A stretch of DNA of 6,453 bases, from the NCBI GenBank assembly GCA_012841485.1, contig DUUU01000403.1:1-6453 (forward strand). Direction: 5' to 3'. The notes beneath the pieces are model-generated. The model was given only the letters and a program-made list of their open reading frames with translations. It was not told where the DNA came from and did no database searches. Made by a program: the position numbers and the translations under genes. This DNA comes from Armatimonadota bacterium (GTDB lineage Bacteria; Armatimonadota; JAAZEB01). Positions 6,197-6,453 of this stretch are shown here, piece after piece. Every line of letters begins with the position of its first letter. The stretch's first letter is position 1.

Positions 6197-6453
6197 CTAT
6201 TCGCCCTGCGCCGCTGCTTCAGGCGCGGCTTCCGCGGGTGCTTCGGCAGCGGCCTCAGCCGACGCTTCGGCAGCGGCCTCGGCCGGCGCTTCCGCGGCTT
6301 CCTCCGTTGCCTCGGCAACCTCGCCACCAACCGCGACGACGTTCACCACCAACTGCGCCACCACATCGCGCATGAAGCGCACGGGCACCGTGTAGGTACC
6401 AATCAGCTTGATCGGCTCCTGCAGATCGATCTTCCGCTTATCGATCTCAACGC
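6197..6453 (-). CDS. rplI: Ribosomal protein L9, C-terminal part (gene runs off the window), with Ala/Glu-rich tail
   Basis: The frame is open to the right edge, giving the last 84 residues; the N-terminal rRNA-binding domain lies outside. The visible part begins VEIDKRKIDLQEPIKLIG and continues to VVAQLVVNVV, which is the end of the L9 C-terminal domain (compare the usual xxRKIxLxEPIKxxGxYxVxVxLHxxV). L9 binds 23S rRNA near the L1 stalk and helps limit ribosome slippage. After the domain comes an unusual tail of about 44 residues, almost all Ala and Glu with a few Pro, ending AAAQGE. It holds three near-identical 8-residue units (PAEAAAEA, SAEAAAEA, PAEAAPEA). At DNA level, 6240-6263 and 6264-6287 are 22 of 24 identical. 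Typical bacterial L9 stops soon after NVVA. The gene precedes dnaB by 21 bases, supporting the identification. Confidence 0.93.
   Translation of the reverse strand, partial: VEIDKRKIDLQEPIKLIGTYTVPVRFMRDVVAQLVVNVVAVGGEVAEATEEAAEAPAEAAAEASAEAAAEAPAEAAPEAAAQGE
6240..6287. repeat. 24-base tandem repeat inside the rplI tail
   Basis: Two adjacent 24-base units (6240-6263 and 6264-6287) differ at two positions only. A more diverged unit follows to the right (from 6288) and another precedes them (from 6216). The unit is in frame and codes eight Ala/Glu-rich residues, so slippage would lengthen or shorten the L9 tail without a frameshift. Confidence 0.75.

Overview
This is a GC-rich window of ordinary bacterial chromosome. 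It holds one gene on the + strand at the left (a secreted M23 metallopeptidase, 222-1142) and a run of five genes on the - strand filling the rest. Reading in the direction of transcription (right to left), these are the end of rplI (ribosomal protein L9), dnaB (replicative helicase), purD, purE and purB. No phage, plasmid, CRISPR, tRNA, rRNA or insertion-sequence gene was seen.

Right part, 6453 to 1496: the five - strand genes are packed with gaps of 21, 15, 53 and 13 bases, and each start has a plausible ribosome binding site, so they look like one transcription unit. rplI-dnaB is the widespread tail of the rpsF-ssb-rpsR-rplI-dnaB cluster. Three purine genes follow it. PurD makes GAR from phosphoribosylamine. 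PurE rearranges N5-CAIR to CAIR. PurB cleaves SAICAR to AICAR and adenylosuccinate to AMP. The cluster therefore links translation, replication and nucleotide supply. The promoter must lie upstream, outside the window; no purine riboswitch is visible between the genes.

Middle, 1143-1495: the M23 gene and purB converge on a 353-base non-coding gap. It is rich in secondary structure: a perfect 9-bp hairpin, a perfect 7-bp hairpin, a 13-bp inverted repeat and an 11-bp stem, mostly enclosed by two copies of a 35-base direct repeat (34 of 35 bases identical). This is the least explained part of the window.

Left, 1-221: no gene is supported. This leader of the M23 gene contains two inverted-repeat structures, one a 16-bp hairpin (116-153). 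A very good Shine-Dalgarno sequence lies just before the 222 start.

Organism: a high-GC bacterium that exports a murein-type peptidase. PurB is of the roughly 480-residue type seen in clostridia and eukaryotes, and L9 has an Ala/Glu-rich tail. The palindrome-rich spacer and gene set would suit a large-genome GC-rich phylum such as Armatimonadota or a relative, but this is a weak inference and nothing here proves the phylum.
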